NCBI RefSeq assembly: GCF_004210375.1
Contig: NC_134830.1
Span: 47,559,094-47,623,093 of the forward strand
Direction: 5' to 3'
Length of the DNA: 64,000 bases
DNA from: Tachypleus tridentatus
Taxonomy: Eukaryota > Arthropoda > Merostomata > Xiphosura > Limulidae
Of the stretch, positions 54,900 through 64,000 are shown piece by piece. Numbering within the stretch: position 1 is the first letter of the stretch; the number at the start of each line of letters is the position of its first letter. The notes below the pieces were generated by a model that was given only the letters and a program-made list of their open reading frames with translations, made no database searches and was not told the DNA's origin. The position numbers were made by a program, and so were the translations under genes.

Positions 54900-57800
54900 C
54901 TGCGGGGAGATATCATTCAATAGCAATAATTCACGAGCATTGTGACGCCATCTTTAGATCAGGACTTTTCTTATTTTAGACACCTCGGAATCTTCAGTTT
55001 ATACTATGATAAATTCGGGACGAACCACACATCCAATAATAAAGATGCAAAACTCACAACATTTTATTTGGAACACCTGAACGTTTCGGAATAATTGTAT
55101 TCCGAGTTAGAAATATATTTATTAACATCAACTAGACTTTCATTAATTACCAGTTTACGTAGTCATTAAGTAAAATTGTAAACGGAAGGACAAGAAAAAA
55201 AATAAAGAAATTGTGAATCGTTTGAGTTTTCAATAGGTAAACTTAAAAAAAAATTAGATATAAAAAGTTACTAAACGGTAACAAAGTATTATAAGAGACT
55301 GGCTAAGACCTGAACATACCTTAACATAACAATAAAAAACGATGAAATTAAAAACTGTTATGCTTAAGATTTTCAGCTGGTGTGTTTTTCAAAATTAGCA
55401 TTAATTTATAGTATTTCAAAAGGTGTATTTTTTAAAAAATCATTAATATTTAGTATTTTACTTGGAGTAGTTTTCAATATTAATATTAATTTCTAGTAAT
55501 TCAGCTGTTGTATTTTTCAATATTGACATTAACTTCTACTATATCACCTGCTGTATTTTTCAATATTAACATCAATTTCTAATATTTCAGCTGATGTGTT
55601 TTTCATTAAAAGCATTAATTTCTAGTACACTAATTGAAGTATTTTCAGTATTAACATTCCTTTCTAGTATTTTAGCTGGTGTATTTTTCAATGCTAATAT
55701 TAATTTCTAGTATCTCAGCTGGTGTATTTTTCGATATTAACATTAATTTCTGGTATTTTAGCTGATGTATTTTTCAGTAGTAGCATTAATTTCTAGTACT
55801 TAAGCTGGTGTAATTTTCAATAATAACTTTAGTTTTTACAATTTCATCTGGTGTATTTTTCAATATTAACATTAACTCCTAGTGTATTGGACCGGCATGA
55901 CCAGGTGGTTGAGGTACTCTACTTGTAATCCGAGGGTCGCGGGTTCGAATTCCCACCACACTAAACATGCTTGCCCTTTCAGCCGTGAGGGCGTTATAAT
56001 ATGACGGTCAATCCCACTATTCGTTGGTAAATATTAGCCTAAGAGTTTTCCGTGGGTGGTGATAACTAACTGCCTCTTCTCTAGCCTTACAGTGCTAAAT
56101 TAGGGACGGCTAGAACATATAGTTTTCTTGTTGATTTGCGCGAAAGTCAAAACAAATCAAACAATCATAATATTTCAGCTGGTGTATTTTTCAATATTAG
56201 CATTAATTTCTACTATTTCATCTAGTGTATTTTCAATATTAACATTAACTATAATATTTCATCTGATGTATGTTACAATATTAGCATTAATTTCTAGCAT
56301 TTCAGCTGGTGCATTTTTCAATACTAGCATTAATTTCTACTATTTAAACAAGTGTATTTTTCAATATTAAAATTAATTTTCAATATTTTAGCTGGTGTAT
56401 TTTTCAATATTAGCATTAATTTCTAGTACTTCAGCTGAGGTATTTTTGAATATTATCATTAATTCCTCGTATTTTGTCTCGGAATGACCAGGTGATTAAA
56501 GCACTCGACTCGTAATCCTAGGGTCGCGGGTTCGAATCCCCGTCTCTCCAAACACGATTGCCCTTTCAGCCGTGGGGGTGTTATAACATGATGGTCAACC
56601 CCACTATTCGTAGGTAAACGAGTAGCCCAAGAGTTGGTGCAATTGACTAGCTAGCTGCCTTCCGTCTTGTCTTACTCTGCTAAATTAGGGACGGCTAGCG
56701 CAGATATCCTTGCGTAACTTTGCAAAAAATTCGAAACAAATCGAACAATCTTTGTATTTCAGCTGGTGTATTTTTCAATATTAAAATTTCTTTTTAGTGT
56801 TTCAGTTGTTGTGTTTTTCAATGTTAGTATTAATTTCTGGTATTTCATCTGGTGTATTTTTTGATATTGACATTAATTTCTAGAAATTAAGCTGGTGTAT
56901 TTTTAAATATTAATTCATACTATTTTGGCCCTGCATGGCCAGGTAGTTAAAGCACTTGACTTGTAAATCCGAGTGTCGCGGGTTCGAATCTCTGTAACAC
57001 TAAACACGCTCGCTCTCTCAGCCGTGGGAGCGTTATAATGTTACGATCAATCTCACTATTCGTTGGTAAAAGGGTAACCTAAGAGTTGGCGGTGAGTGGT
57101 GATGACTAGCTGCCTTCCCTCTAGTCTTACACTACTAAATTAAAGACGTCTAGTGCAGATAGCCCTCGAATACCCCTGAGAATAATAGCTACATCAAATA
57201 TAGATAGTGAATCGAATTCTCACCTTCTCTGAAACTGTACAACTGGGTCCCGCAAGATGTCACTGCAGTCGACAGTTTTACCTTTTTTAATGACGTCTTG
57301 ATGTTTCTTTCTCAACAGCCAACCCATATGTGCAAAGAAGAATCCTCTGTTAACGTTGTGAGGATCTGCATCCGTTTCGGAGAACTTGTGGTGCACTCGG
57401 TGGTCCCTCGACCATTCATAGATGTCGTTCTAGTTAAAACGAAACTCTTGTTCATAACTTTTAAAGTGTGAACTGAAGTACAGTTAAATCGAAAAGACAA
57501 AAACTCTGAATAATCTAATAAATAAAATATGCTTTCAGATATTGTTAAAATGATAAAAAAAACAGCACTAAGTTATAGAATAGGGTCATGAAATACTTTA
57601 ATAGCGTGGTAATCCTAACAACGAACGAGTGAATTCAAAGAATAATAAATATATCACATTACAATAACGACCTGTACCATTGTTTGATTTTATTGATCAG
57701 TTTTCGTCGTCAGGGCGTGACCCAAAGGTTAAAGTGTTCAAACTGCGAACCAGAGTGATCATGATTCGCGAACTGTTTCCACTATAATGCGCTCCGCACC

Positions 57801-60800
57801 TTATGGACATGAGTTAAAGAGACGTCAAGCCCCAAATCTTGCCCAGTAGCCCAGGAATTTGCTGCAGGTATATTGCCCTAGTCACTCTACTATATAAATG
57901 CGATATTTAAAATCAATATTCGTAAGTGGTTATGACGTAGCTCGAAAATCTTAAAATATACGAATAAACTTCAGTTATTATTAACAGACTCTGGACGTGT
58001 CGTAAGAAACACGTTGTTTTATCTATTGGCCAAATAACTCCAAATGAACCGTTTTAAAAAAAACATCGAAGGAGCGGTAAGGTGCGGATAAGCCAAGTTT
58101 TCAATTAAACTGTGTGTGAACTCTGTTTTTATTACGATATATTAACGTTCAGGTCTCTAGTTAACCTCTATTTTTAACACCCTTCGAAGTTACTGTAGCA
58201 ATAGGAGTTAAGGTGACCTTAAAAAATCTAGTTTGTGGTTATAGAACAAATTAACAAACTCACGTTTTTACTAATGTTCTGAAATATTGGTTTTGTTAAA
58301 GGTAGGACGGGAGTTTCTTGGTTCGCAAAGCTGGGTGTAAACCATTTACTGCTACTCGTTTCGTATACCCTACCTCATAAAGCTGTCAATTACAAAGTTA
58401 TAAGGAAACGGTGACCTCTAGTGGTATTGAACTGCTCACCGTCTGAAATATAACAGTTCCTGGTTTACGACGCTGAAATTGCTCAATGAACTGTTTTCAC
58501 TGACAGTCAATATCTGTTTTTTAGGTAAATTTTAAAACAAATTTATCTAGATGAATATAAGATTATGTTTATTTTAATGATAATTCTAAAAATTAATCCC
58601 TAGAAATATTTTAATTCTCATTGATATACAGTGGATTACGGAAACAAAGTTTCTTTTAGTTTCATATATGTTATGGGTAGACCTAGAGAAAGGTCTTAAC
58701 CTAGTATTATCTATAGCCTGTTAACTGATCACTTCTCTTACTCCACTCACCTGACCAGCTATACAATTACAAAGGGCCAAGAAGAGCCTAAGAGACCACT
58801 TTGCCTTATATGTCCGATGTGACCATAGTCGATGAGCTCCTGCAGTTACTCCTAGGCCTGACAAAAGCCCATAGAACAAACCTTGAAGACGAAAAAAAAT
58901 ATTCGTTTCATACAGTATGCAGTTAGTTACTATGATTACAACATTACTTCAAAATACACGCAAATTTAAAACCACTAATCTATCTTTCCAAAATAAATTG
59001 AAGGCTAAAGTGCTTCCATCAGATATGTAATGGATAAATTTATTTTCAGGTTGAAGCCTGTTTATCTATTTACGTTGGCCGTAGTGGTGATTTATAAAAC
59101 AGATTTTACTCAATCCGTGGAATCTATACTTAGAGCTGACAAAGGTGCCCTATAGTCATATTACAAATATGTACACTAAAATCGACAATGAGACATTTTT
59201 ACTTTAACGTATTATTGCTACTCGCTTCCATTTATTTCTGTACCCAACAAGCCCCAAAAGAATGAAAAAAAAAACATCGTTAAGATTCTAGAAGTGACCT
59301 ACCCACCAAACTATTCATCATTGTTCTTCTTGTTTCAGTGAAGAAAACCTTACAAATACTTTACCATTAACTGAAGTTTAGTCATAAATTCCCTCTAACT
59401 GTTCCTTAGCAGTGCACGTTGCAACTGATTACTCGTTTTAACTGGCAGCAGTTTAAAAACTTTTAACGTGATTCTAAATTATATTATCATTGTCTTGAAT
59501 ATAGTTTTTTTTTTTTTACAGAAATCTAGTGTTCATTCAGAAAGCTTAACTATAAAAAACAGGAATTATCATGCATTGGAAAATAAATGCTAGATCACTG
59601 TAACGTTTAGAAACGCAAAGCTTTGGACAGTGTACAATAGTTGTCATTAAGATTCCAACCATAATATCATGTATGATGTGAAAGAGTATTCAACATCTAA
59701 ACTATTAACTAGTCATCTTCAACACCTAACTGCACATTAGTCATTTTCAGCATCTGAACTCTAAACTACTCATCTTCATCATCTAAACTTTAAACAACTC
59801 ATCTTCATCATCTAAATTTAAACTAGTAATATTTAACATCTAAACTGTAAACTAAAGGTCTTCAATATCGAAACTTTAAAGTAGTCATCTTCAACATATA
59901 AACTTTAAACTAATCAGTTTCAACTTTTAAACTTGAACTTAGTCATTTTCGACATCTAAACTGTAATCAAGTCATCTTCAACATCTAAAGATTAAACCAA
60001 TCATCTTCAACATCTAAATAGCAAACTATTCATCTTGAACAACTAAACAGTAAACTAGTCATCTTCAAATCTAAACTTTAAACTTGTCATATTCAACATC
60101 TAAACTGTAAACTAGTAATCTTCCACACATAAACATTAAACTAGTCATCCTCAACTTTTGAACTATAAACTAGTCATTTTCGACATCTAAACTGTAATCA
60201 AGTCATCTTCAACACCTAAACGTTAAACTAGTCAAATTCGATCTCTAAACCTTAAACTATTTATCTTCAACATAAAATATCTAATATAGTCATCTTCAAC
60301 ACCTAAACTGTAAAGTAGTCACCTCAACGTCTAAACTGTAATCTTGTCTTTTTAAACATCAAAACACTAAACTAGTAATATTTAACATCGAAACTGTAAC
60401 CCAATCATCTTCAATATCTAATATCTGTAAAGTTGTCACCTTCAACATTTAAATTGTAAACTAGTCATCTTCAACATCTAAACTGTAAATTAGTCATCTT
60501 CAACATCTAAACTGTAAATTAGTCATCTTCAACAACTAAACTTTATAATACTAATCATCAACATCTAAAGTGTAAACTATTCGTATTCAACATCTAAACT
60601 GTAAAAAAGTCATCTTTAACATCTAAACTACAATTTAGTCATCTTCAAGTTTTAAACTTTAAATTAGTCATTTTCGACAACTCAACTGTAATCTAGGCAT
60701 TTTCAACATCAAAACTCTAAACTAGTTACCTTCAACATATAAACTTCAAACTAATCATCTTCAAAATCTAAACTTTAAACTAGCAACCTTCAATATCTCA

Positions 60801-63798
60801 AGTGTAAACTAGTTATCTTCAACATCTAAACTTTAAACTAGTCATCTTTAACATCCAAACACTAAACAAGTCATCTTCAACATCTACACTGTAAACTAGT
60901 TATATTCAATATCTAAGCTGTAATGTAGTCATCTTCAATATTTAAACGTTAAACTACTCATATTCAACATTTAAACAGTAAACTAGTCATCTAAAAAAAT
61001 CTAAACTGTAAACCAATCACCTTCACACTCTAAACTTTAAACTAGTCATCTTCAACATTCACCCTCTATACTAGTCATTTTTTAACATCTAAATTTTGAA
61101 CAAGTAATCTTCAGCATCTAAACTCTAAACTAGTCATATTCAACATCTAAATTTTAAACTAGTCATCTTCAACATCTAAACTCTAAGCTACTTATCTTCA
61201 ACATCCAAATTTTAAGCAACTCATCATCAGCATCTAAATGTAAACTAGTAATATTTAACATCTAAACTGGAAACAAATCATCTTCAACATCTCAACTGCA
61301 AACTATTCACCTTCAACATCCAAACTCTAAACTAGTCATATTTAAATTAAACTCTAAGCTAGTCATCTTGAAGATCTAAACTCTAAACTAGGTATATTCA
61401 ACATCAAAACCCTAGCTTGTCATCTTCAACACCTAAAGTTTAAACTAGTCATCTTCAACATCTAAATATTAAACTAGTGACATTCGACATTTAAACTGTA
61501 AACTAGTCATCTTAAATATCTAATCTTTAAACTAGTCAATTTCAACATCTAAACTGTAAAATGGTCATCTTTAGCATCCAAATTCAAAACTAGTCATCTT
61601 CAAGATGTAAACTTAAACTACTAATCTTCAAAATCTAAATAGTAAGCCAATCATCTTGAACATCTAAACTGCAAACTAGTCACCTTTAACATGTAAACTC
61701 TAAACTTGTCATCTTCAATGTCTAAAGTATAAGCTAATCACATTTAACATGTAAATTGTAAAGTAGTCCTCTTCAACATCTAAACTTTAAATTATAATCT
61801 TCAAAATCTAAACGGTAAACCAATCATTTTCAACGTTTGAGCTGCAAACTAGACAGCTTTAACATCTAAACTAGTGATCTTCAACATCTAAACTCTAAAT
61901 TAGTCATTAAAAACATCTAAATTGTAAACTAAACTTTATACTTGTCATCTTCGATATCTAATCTGTAATCTAGTCATCTTCAACAACTAAACTGTAAACC
62001 AGTCATTTTCAACATCTAAACTGTAAACCAATCATCTTCAATATCAAAACTCTAAACTAGTCATTTTCAACATCTAAATTCTAAACTAGTCATCTTCAAC
62101 ATCAAAACACTAAACTAGTCATCTTCAACATCAAAACACTAAACTAGTCATTTTCAACATCATACTCTGAACTAATCATTTTAAATATCTGAACTGTAAA
62201 CCAGTCATCTTCAACATCTAAATTTAAACTAGGTGATATTTAACATCAAAACTCTACATTTAAACTGTAAACGAATAATCTTCAGTATCTAAACCGTATT
62301 CTGGTCATACTTCAACATCTCAACTTTAAACTAGTCATTTTCGACATCTAAACTGTAATCTAGTCATCTTCAACATTTAAACATTAAACTAGACATATTA
62401 GATATTTAAACTGTAAACTAGTCACGTTTAACATCTAAACTGTATAGTAGTCGTATTGAACATCTAAATTCTAAATTAGTCATCTTCAACATCTAAATTT
62501 TAAACTAATCATCTTCAACATCTAAGTTCTAAACTAGTCGTCTTCTAAACTTTAAATATGTCATCTTTAACATCAAAACTCTAAATTTGTAATCTTCAGC
62601 ATCTAATGTGTAAACCAGTCATCTTAAACATCGAAATTCTAAACTAGTAATCATCAAGATCTAAACTTTGAAATGCTAATCTTCAACATCTAAACTGTAA
62701 ACCAATAATTTTCAACATCTAAACTCTCAACTAGTCATGTTCAACATATAAATGGTAATTTGGTCATTTTCAACTTTTAAACTTTAAACTAGTCATTTTG
62801 ACATCTAAACTGTACCCTAGTTATCTTCAACATCTAAACTTTAAACTAGTCATTTTCATTTTCTAAACTATAAAGTCGTTATCTTCAACATCTAATCTCT
62901 AAACTAGTCATCTTTAACATGCAGACTCTAAGCTAGTCGTATTCAACTTCTAAATTCAAAACTAGTCGTGTCCAACATTTCAGTTTTAAACTAGTCATCT
63001 TCAACATCTAAACTTTAAACTAGTTATTTCAACATCTAATCTTTAAACTAGTCAATTTCAACATCTAAACTTTTATCTATTCATCTTCAACATCTAAACT
63101 GTAAACTAGTGATCTTCAATATCTAAATCCTAAACTATTCGTCTTCAATAAAGCATTATTTGCATCCGCTGTCTTTGTCACATAAAGTTTAAATTAGCCT
63201 TCTCTCTGTACGTGGTTCAGAGTCTGGTTACCCAGTGTTAGCTGTTTCTGCTTAAGGCTACATATCTGTAAAGATGGTTCAGTATTGGTTATCTAGTGTT
63301 AGCTGGAAACTACATGTCGCTAAACATTGTTGAGGTTTGGCTATCTGATGATAGCTTGTTCTGAAAGAGACTACATGTCTGTGAACATTGTTTAGAGTTT
63401 GCCACACATTCTCGACTCTTAAATTTTTAAGCACACCCTATATTCTGAAATATGCTTAATGGTTTTAAACTTTATGTTGGAATATACTTTAAGAACGTAA
63501 CTAAATGTTTGTAATTGGTATTAAGCAAATCTATTCACTGGAAGTGAAATAGAAAATATATGCGAGATAAGTGAAAGATTCTAAAATTTACTTTTCCTAA
63601 AACAATTTGGTACATACCAAAAAGCCACAATCCTACAGGTATTTGGAAAAAGGCTATCTGAGCTCCAAACATTGCTATCACATGCAGAACTCCAAAAATT
63701 ATAACGTTTCTCCAAACAACAGGTAATGAATTTGAAGTCATTTTTAACTTTGTCGTTGGCATCATAACACAAGCTGAGATTTGATGAGGTGGCATCAT
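54467..63798 (-). CDS. Acyl-CoA delta-9 desaturase, paralog 2 (whole gene, 4 coding exons)
   Basis: An ER membrane fatty acyl-CoA desaturase like paralog 1. Exons 63798-63618, 58881-58751, 57429-57224 and 54899-54467 give 951 nt, 316 residues. Histidine boxes are HRLWSH (residues 77-82), HRVHH (114-118) and HNYHH (255-259), plus NSAAH. Exons 2 and 3 are 131 and 206 nt, the same as in paralog 1, and intron phases are again 1, 0, 2. The two genes therefore arose by duplication in direct orientation. All catalytic motifs are intact. The introns are much larger than their counterparts where minisatellites expanded (intron 1 is 4.7 kb against 0.3 kb). Confidence 0.95.
55889..56166 (+). mobile_element. 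tRNA-derived SINE, family A
   Basis: Head GGACCGGCATGACCAGGTGG, B-box region GGGTTCGAATTCCC, body GGGCGTTATAATATGACGGT and tail AAAACAAATCAAACAATC. Inserted in the 50-bp minisatellite. Confidence 0.85.
56477..56750 (+). mobile_element. tRNA-derived SINE, family A
   Basis: Head CTCGGAATGACCAGGTGATT, B box GGGTTCGAATCCCC, body GGGGGTGTTATAACATGATG and tail CGAAACAAATCGAACAATC. Same orientation as its two neighbours. Confidence 0.87.
56927..57174 (+). mobile_element. tRNA-derived SINE, family A, tail truncated
   Basis: Head GGCCCTGCATGGCCAGGTAG, B box GGGTTCGAATCTC, body GGGAGCGTTATAATGTTACG; it ends after GATAGCCCTCGAAT without the usual tail. Its right end is about 50 bp from desaturase 2 exon 3. 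Confidence 0.85.
57224..57429 (-). CDS. Desaturase 2 exon 3
   Basis: 206 nt with acceptor TTTAACTAG and donor AGAAG|GTGAGA. It encodes NDIYEWSRDHRVHHKFSETD, ADPHNVNRGFFFAHMGWLLR and KKHQDVIKKGKTVDCSDILR, then DPVVQFQR. It contains the second His box and is collinear with exon 3 of paralog 1. Confidence 0.96.
57712..57900 (+). mobile_element. Degenerate tRNA-derived SINE, possibly a further family
   Basis: GTCAGGGCGTGACCCAAAGG could be a decayed tRNA-like head and ATGATTCGCGAACTG a decayed B box; the body (CAAGCCCCAAATCTTGCCCA) differs from families A to C. No target duplication found. In desaturase 2 intron 2. Confidence 0.35.
58751..58881 (-). CDS. Desaturase 2 exon 2 (first His box)
   Basis: 131 nt with acceptor GTCTTCAAG and donor GGTCAG|GTGAGT. 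It completes Gly and encodes LFYGLLSGLGVTAGAHRLWS, HRTYKAKWSLRLFLALCNCI and AGQ. HRLWSH is the standard first box. Confidence 0.96.
58882..59690. other. Desaturase 2 intron 1, non-repetitive part
   Basis: Intronic sequence without a recognisable exon or RNA gene; contains an 11-T run near 59508. Confidence 0.5.
59690..63150. repeat. 29-bp minisatellite, about 118 units (desaturase 2 intron 1)
   Basis: Units are variants of AACTAGTCATCTTCAACATC plus TAAACTGTA. At about 3.4 kb it fills most of intron 1. Most units keep the palindrome ACTAGT. Divergence is spread evenly, and a few runs of two to four identical units mark recent expansions. Confidence 0.95.
63195..63420. repeat. About 75-bp tandem repeat, three units
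   Basis: Repeated phrases GGTTACCCAGTGTTAGCTGT, TCTGCTTAAGGCTACATATC and TGTAAAGATGGTTCAG with changes. In desaturase 2 intron 1, between the 29-bp array and exon 1. Confidence 0.7.
63618..63798 (-). CDS. Desaturase 2 exon 1 (start exon)
   Basis: 181 nt from ATG 63798 to donor CTTTTTG|GTATGT. It encodes MMPPHQISACVMMPTTKLKM, TSNSLPVVWRNVIIFGVLHV and IAMFGAQIAFFQIPVGLWLF. Tandem Met codons at 63798 and 63795 leave the exact start open. VVWRNVIIFGVLH is the first membrane segment, typical of the family. Phase 1 matches exon 2. Confidence 0.9.
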
Positions 63799-64000
63799 TC
63801 AGGTGTTTATCCTGTTGATCAACAGAGACCATGAATATCGTAACATCAGACTTTACTATGTTCAATATGAGAGACAACAGGCATCTCACAATAGCTGCTA
63901 TTAAATAGCTGGGTAAAACAATAAAGACTGGAACATCTTAAAGATAACCGTGAACAAAAATATAACACGTATTTCTATAAATACTCAACTGAATTGAGTC

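Larger units (their letters stand above)
55330..56930. repeat. About 50-bp minisatellite with SINE insertions (desaturase 2 intron 3)
   Basis: Units are variants of TTTCAGCTGGTGTATTTTTC, AATATTAACATTAATTTCTA and GTA. Two family A SINEs interrupt it and a third bounds its right end. Confidence 0.92.

Noticed and set aside
63581-63889. 102-codon minus-strand frame over desaturase 2 exon 1
   Set aside because: Shadow of the real start exon in a different frame.

Overview
The window is AT-rich, intron-rich animal DNA. It looks like an arthropod, most likely a chelicerate and probably a horseshoe crab. That attribution rests on the tRNA-derived SINE family, which I recall from horseshoe crab sequence, and on the mix of Tc1/mariner, Penelope-like and minisatellite DNA; it is an inference. 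No bacterial or viral features and no LTR elements were seen. Host coding capacity comes to three spliced genes, all on the minus strand, plus one tRNA. Layout: (1) 2565-17051 is a seven-coding-exon gene for the tRNA-queuosine mannosyltransferase QTMAN (GTDC1), with consistent splice phases and about 485 residues. Its introns hold a piggyBac-type MITE, mariner and Tc1 copies, two MITEs and several minisatellites. (2) 17052-25034 has no host gene: two SINEs, Penelope-like fragments and a hammerhead-ribozyme-like core. (3) 25035-25116 is tRNA-Leu(AAG). (4) 26175-35311 and 54467-63798 are tandem paralogous acyl-CoA delta-9 desaturase genes. Each has four coding exons, 951 nt of coding sequence (316 aa) and identical intron phases (1, 0, 2). 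(5) Between and inside them lie kilobase-scale minisatellites with unrelated units (47, 55, 75, 60, 150, 60, 47, 52 and 29 bp), into which Tc1/mariner elements and SINEs have inserted, often with visible TA or longer target duplications. The desaturases are ER membrane enzymes that make monounsaturated acyl-CoAs. QTMAN acts on queuosine-modified tRNA-Asp. The neighbourhood shows no functional link between them. The most unusual structure is in QTMAN: two different minisatellites, one after exon 3 and one after exon 4, are built from the exon's own 3' end plus its 5' splice site. One of them places about eleven donor-like copies just downstream of the real donor. Other points of interest are two transposon derivatives that keep opposite halves of a transposase (DNA-binding only, catalytic only), higher-order repeats in two arrays, and a mariner insertion whose empty site survives in two neighbouring repeat copies. 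Limits: all calls come from reading the sequence. Homology statements are from memory of the families, array copy numbers are approximate, and no alignment or folding program was run.
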